A stretch of 34,086 nt of DNA, taken from the NCBI GenBank assembly GCA_013202895.1, contig JABMPR010000135.1, forward strand, positions 1 through 34,086, in the 5' to 3' direction. A program made the translations under genes and the position numbers. A model generated the notes under the pieces. It saw nothing but the letters and a program-made list of their open reading frames with translations, searched no databases and was not told where the DNA came from. Of the stretch, positions 32,774 through 34,086 are shown one piece after another. How positions within the stretch are numbered: the stretch's first letter is position 1; each line of letters opens with the position of its first letter. The DNA is from a bacterium. Lineage in GTDB: Bacteria; Fidelibacterota; UBA8477; JABMPR01.

Positions 32774-33472
32774 CTATTCGCTTGGTGTAATTACTAAATT
32801 CCTATAGTGCGCTAATGTTGAAGCGTGCAGCCACAGGGCAATTGCACCTGAGGATTCACCGTGTTTCAAATCATTTACAATTAGATTGGGTTGATCTGAA
32901 TCATGCAAATACAATTTTGCGGTAGAGCCAATAACTTCAATCTTCATCTGGGTCCAATTACCAGGCACAATATCTACATATGATTCATACATTTCTGGTG
33001 CTTCTTCTCGTAACCTGTACCAGGGATAATCAGGATGAGAAATATATTGAATTGAGTGATTCCGCTGCGCCTGGATCTTGGCTCGACCATTGGTGGGGCG
33101 CATGTAGAAGCATTCGTATTGACTGATATCAGTTCTATTTACTCGAAAAGCAATGCCCACAAAGCCACGGGCTTGAGCAATGGCTCCTGGTGCAGGCTCT
33201 CCGGCTATTTCAAGCTCAATAATTCCATTTGAAAAGGTAATATCAGGGATTATCACAAAGGTTTCTGGACCTCCTGATCCAGTCCCCTCTTTTTTAGCGG
33301 TGACGCGGAGTCCTGCTTTGTCTTGATGCTCAACCACGGTCCCTTTTACATTTACGAATTCAAGATCTTCAAGCGAATTGAGGGGAAAAGAATGACTTTT
33401 GTCGTTTGTTCCCTGACTTAGACCTGCTTGAGCTAAGCAGAGTATTATTAATAGTGTGGCTATTCGATTCAT
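32774..33472 (-). CDS. Secreted protein with a DUF1080/LamG-like (concanavalin-fold) domain
   Basis: The 232-residue product from ATG 33472 has a signal peptide (2-19: NRIATLLIILCLAQAGLSQ) and one jelly-roll domain. The FSNGIIELEIAGE strand, RGFVGIAFRVNRTDISQYECFYMRP, NWTQMKIEVIGSTAKLYL and SGAIALWLHASTLAHYRNLVI match the 3-keto-disaccharide hydrolase (DUF1080)/LamG pattern seen in sugar-active proteins. Catalytic residues cannot be assigned by eye. The frame is open to 33535, but that part codes for a VOC-like tail, not a signal, so I take the later ATG with GGGG upstream. Confidence 0.75.
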   Translation of the reverse strand: MNRIATLLIILCLAQAGLSQGTNDKSHSFPLNSLEDLEFVNVKGTVVEHQDKAGLRVTAKKEGTGSGGPETFVIIPDITFSNGIIELEIAGEPAPGAIAQARGFVGIAFRVNRTDISQYECFYMRPTNGRAKIQAQRNHSIQYISHPDYPWYRLREEAPEMYESYVDIVPGNWTQMKIEVIGSTAKLYLHDSDQPNLIVNDLKHGESSGAIALWLHASTLAHYRNLVITPSE

Positions 33473-33475
33473 CAT

Positions 33476-33571
33476 TTCCCCTTTCAATACATGTTGATCA
33501 ATAAGAATAGGATTTCCATCAGGATCTATGGCCATAATGCTAGCTGCTCCTGTAGAACTTGCGTCTGCCTT
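33476..33571 (-). pseudogene. Fragment of a VOC-family gene fused in frame ahead of the DUF1080-like gene
   Basis: The reading frame upstream of the DUF1080-like start codes for GAASIMAIDPDGNPILIDQH, then VLKGE and the MM of the next gene. DPDGNPILIDQH matches the C-terminal strand of VOC (glyoxalase-like) proteins. No VOC N terminus precedes it; upstream it runs into the C_GCAxxG gene in another frame. I read this as the remnant of a lost gene. The fragment is very short, so it may be coincidence. Confidence 0.4.
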
Positions 33572-34086
33572 TATGAGACTGCGGCTAATGTTTCAAGGAT
33601 CTTAGAACAACCACCATCGCGGATAAAGGCTGCGTGATCTTCAACACTCTCGAATTTTCGTCCGATGATATCCGCACATTCGAATTCATAATCGGAACTT
33701 ACCAGAAAGCTCTCGATCAAGTTATCGAAGCTCTCAGTAAAAGCCTTATCATTCCACAAGTTCTTGATGTCTGTTTCTTTTTGAAGTTTCATCGCCATGA
33801 GCCATATGGCTGTGCCCAGGGCACCACAGGCACCTCCGCACAAACCAATGCCACCAGCTAGCCCTGATGCCATCACCGTCTGTCTCTCTGTTGCCCCCAT
33901 TTTCTCTGCCAGCATTGCAGCACAGCTAACAGGCAAGGCGGGGGCTTCCACAGTCCCCCTATAAATTGCATCCTTTATATCCTCGAACGCAAGTGGTGCG
34001 AACCTGCCTGCCATGCGCATACAACCTATTGTCCCACCTTTCAGCAGGAAGAAGGTGATCATCTGCATCGTGGATGAGGACTTGTC
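33571..34086 (-). CDS. C_GCAxxG_C_C family redox protein, N terminus beyond the right edge
   Basis: The frame runs from the window edge at 34086 to the stop at 33571, about 171 residues visible. Key cysteines are GTIGCM, VSCAAML and the core CGGACGALG, which match the C_GCAxxG_C_C family (redox-active or metal-binding proteins of unclear function). GLAGGIG before the core is typical. The last part (FECADIIG, DGGCSKILE) contains the two final cysteines. The ATG at 34068 is possible, but the frame stays open to the edge, so the true start is not visible. Confidence 0.7.
   Translation of the reverse strand, partial: DKSSSTMQMITFFLLKGGTIGCMRMAGRFAPLAFEDIKDAIYRGTVEAPALPVSCAAMLAEKMGATERQTVMASGLAGGIGLCGGACGALGTAIWLMAMKLQKETDIKNLWNDKAFTESFDNLIESFLVSSDYEFECADIIGRKFESVEDHAAFIRDGGCSKILETLAAVS

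Noticed and set aside
1-34086. CRISPR arrays, insertion sequences and toxin-antitoxin or restriction genes
   Set aside because: No regularly spaced repeats, transposase or known defence motifs were seen on either strand.

Overview
This window looks like chromosomal DNA from a moderate-GC bacterium of the FCB superphylum. Candidatus Neomarinimicrobiota (Marinimicrobia) or a close relative fits best. The evidence is indirect: many short-signal lipoproteins, a secreted enzyme with a type IX secretion-like C-terminal sorting domain, a cohesin-like lipoprotein, laminarinase-type glycoside hydrolases, and compact operons mixing housekeeping genes. No marker gene was available to settle the phylum. 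There are no insertion sequences, CRISPR arrays or prophage blocks.

Bases 1-3152 are a glycolysis/translocation operon on the plus strand: the 3' part of a class II aldolase gene, pgk, tpiA, secG and, six bases after secG, a tRNA-Leu(GAG) closed by a strong terminator. tpiA carries an in-frame TAA 38 codons before its natural end. Bases 3250-4500 (minus) hold an S24-type repressor that appears to lack the autocleavage residues, and a small envelope protein. Bases 4779-6074 hold a secreted TPR protein with its own terminator.

Bases 6214-19386 are one long, tightly packed plus-strand operon: acpS, nnr, a VanZ-like gene, recN, a cohesin-like lipoprotein, ltaE, trkA, trkH, a crotonase, a DUF1611/DgcN gene, an enolase-superfamily epimerase/racemase, a PBP4-type carboxypeptidase, and a methylmalonyl-CoA epimerase gene that looks frameshifted in an A7 tract. 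The DgcN, epimerase and carboxypeptidase genes form a plausible D-glutamate/peptidoglycan-peptide turnover module. TrkA and TrkH form a potassium uptake system.

From 19454 almost everything is on the minus strand and more accessory. It includes a zinc alcohol dehydrogenase, rubrerythrin, a secreted phosphatase/phosphodiesterase, an endonuclease/exonuclease/phosphatase lipoprotein, two small plus-strand conserved proteins, a YkgJ-type Fe-S/Zn cluster protein, an MttB-superfamily methyltransferase without a corrinoid partner, a RibD-C/DHFR-like plus VOC pair, and a GH30-GH16 lipoprotein pair suited to laminarin-type beta-glucan. After these come zinc-ribbon proteins, a MaoC hydratase, a DUF1080-like secreted protein, a VOC gene remnant, and a redox-type C_GCAxxG_C_C protein cut by the right edge.

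The observations most worth checking are the two lesions in conserved metabolic genes (tpiA and the epimerase), the DgcN/DgcA/DacB cluster, the conserved secG-tRNA-Leu(GAG) linkage, and the catalytically altered S24 repressor. I did not find a clear new defence or mobile system.
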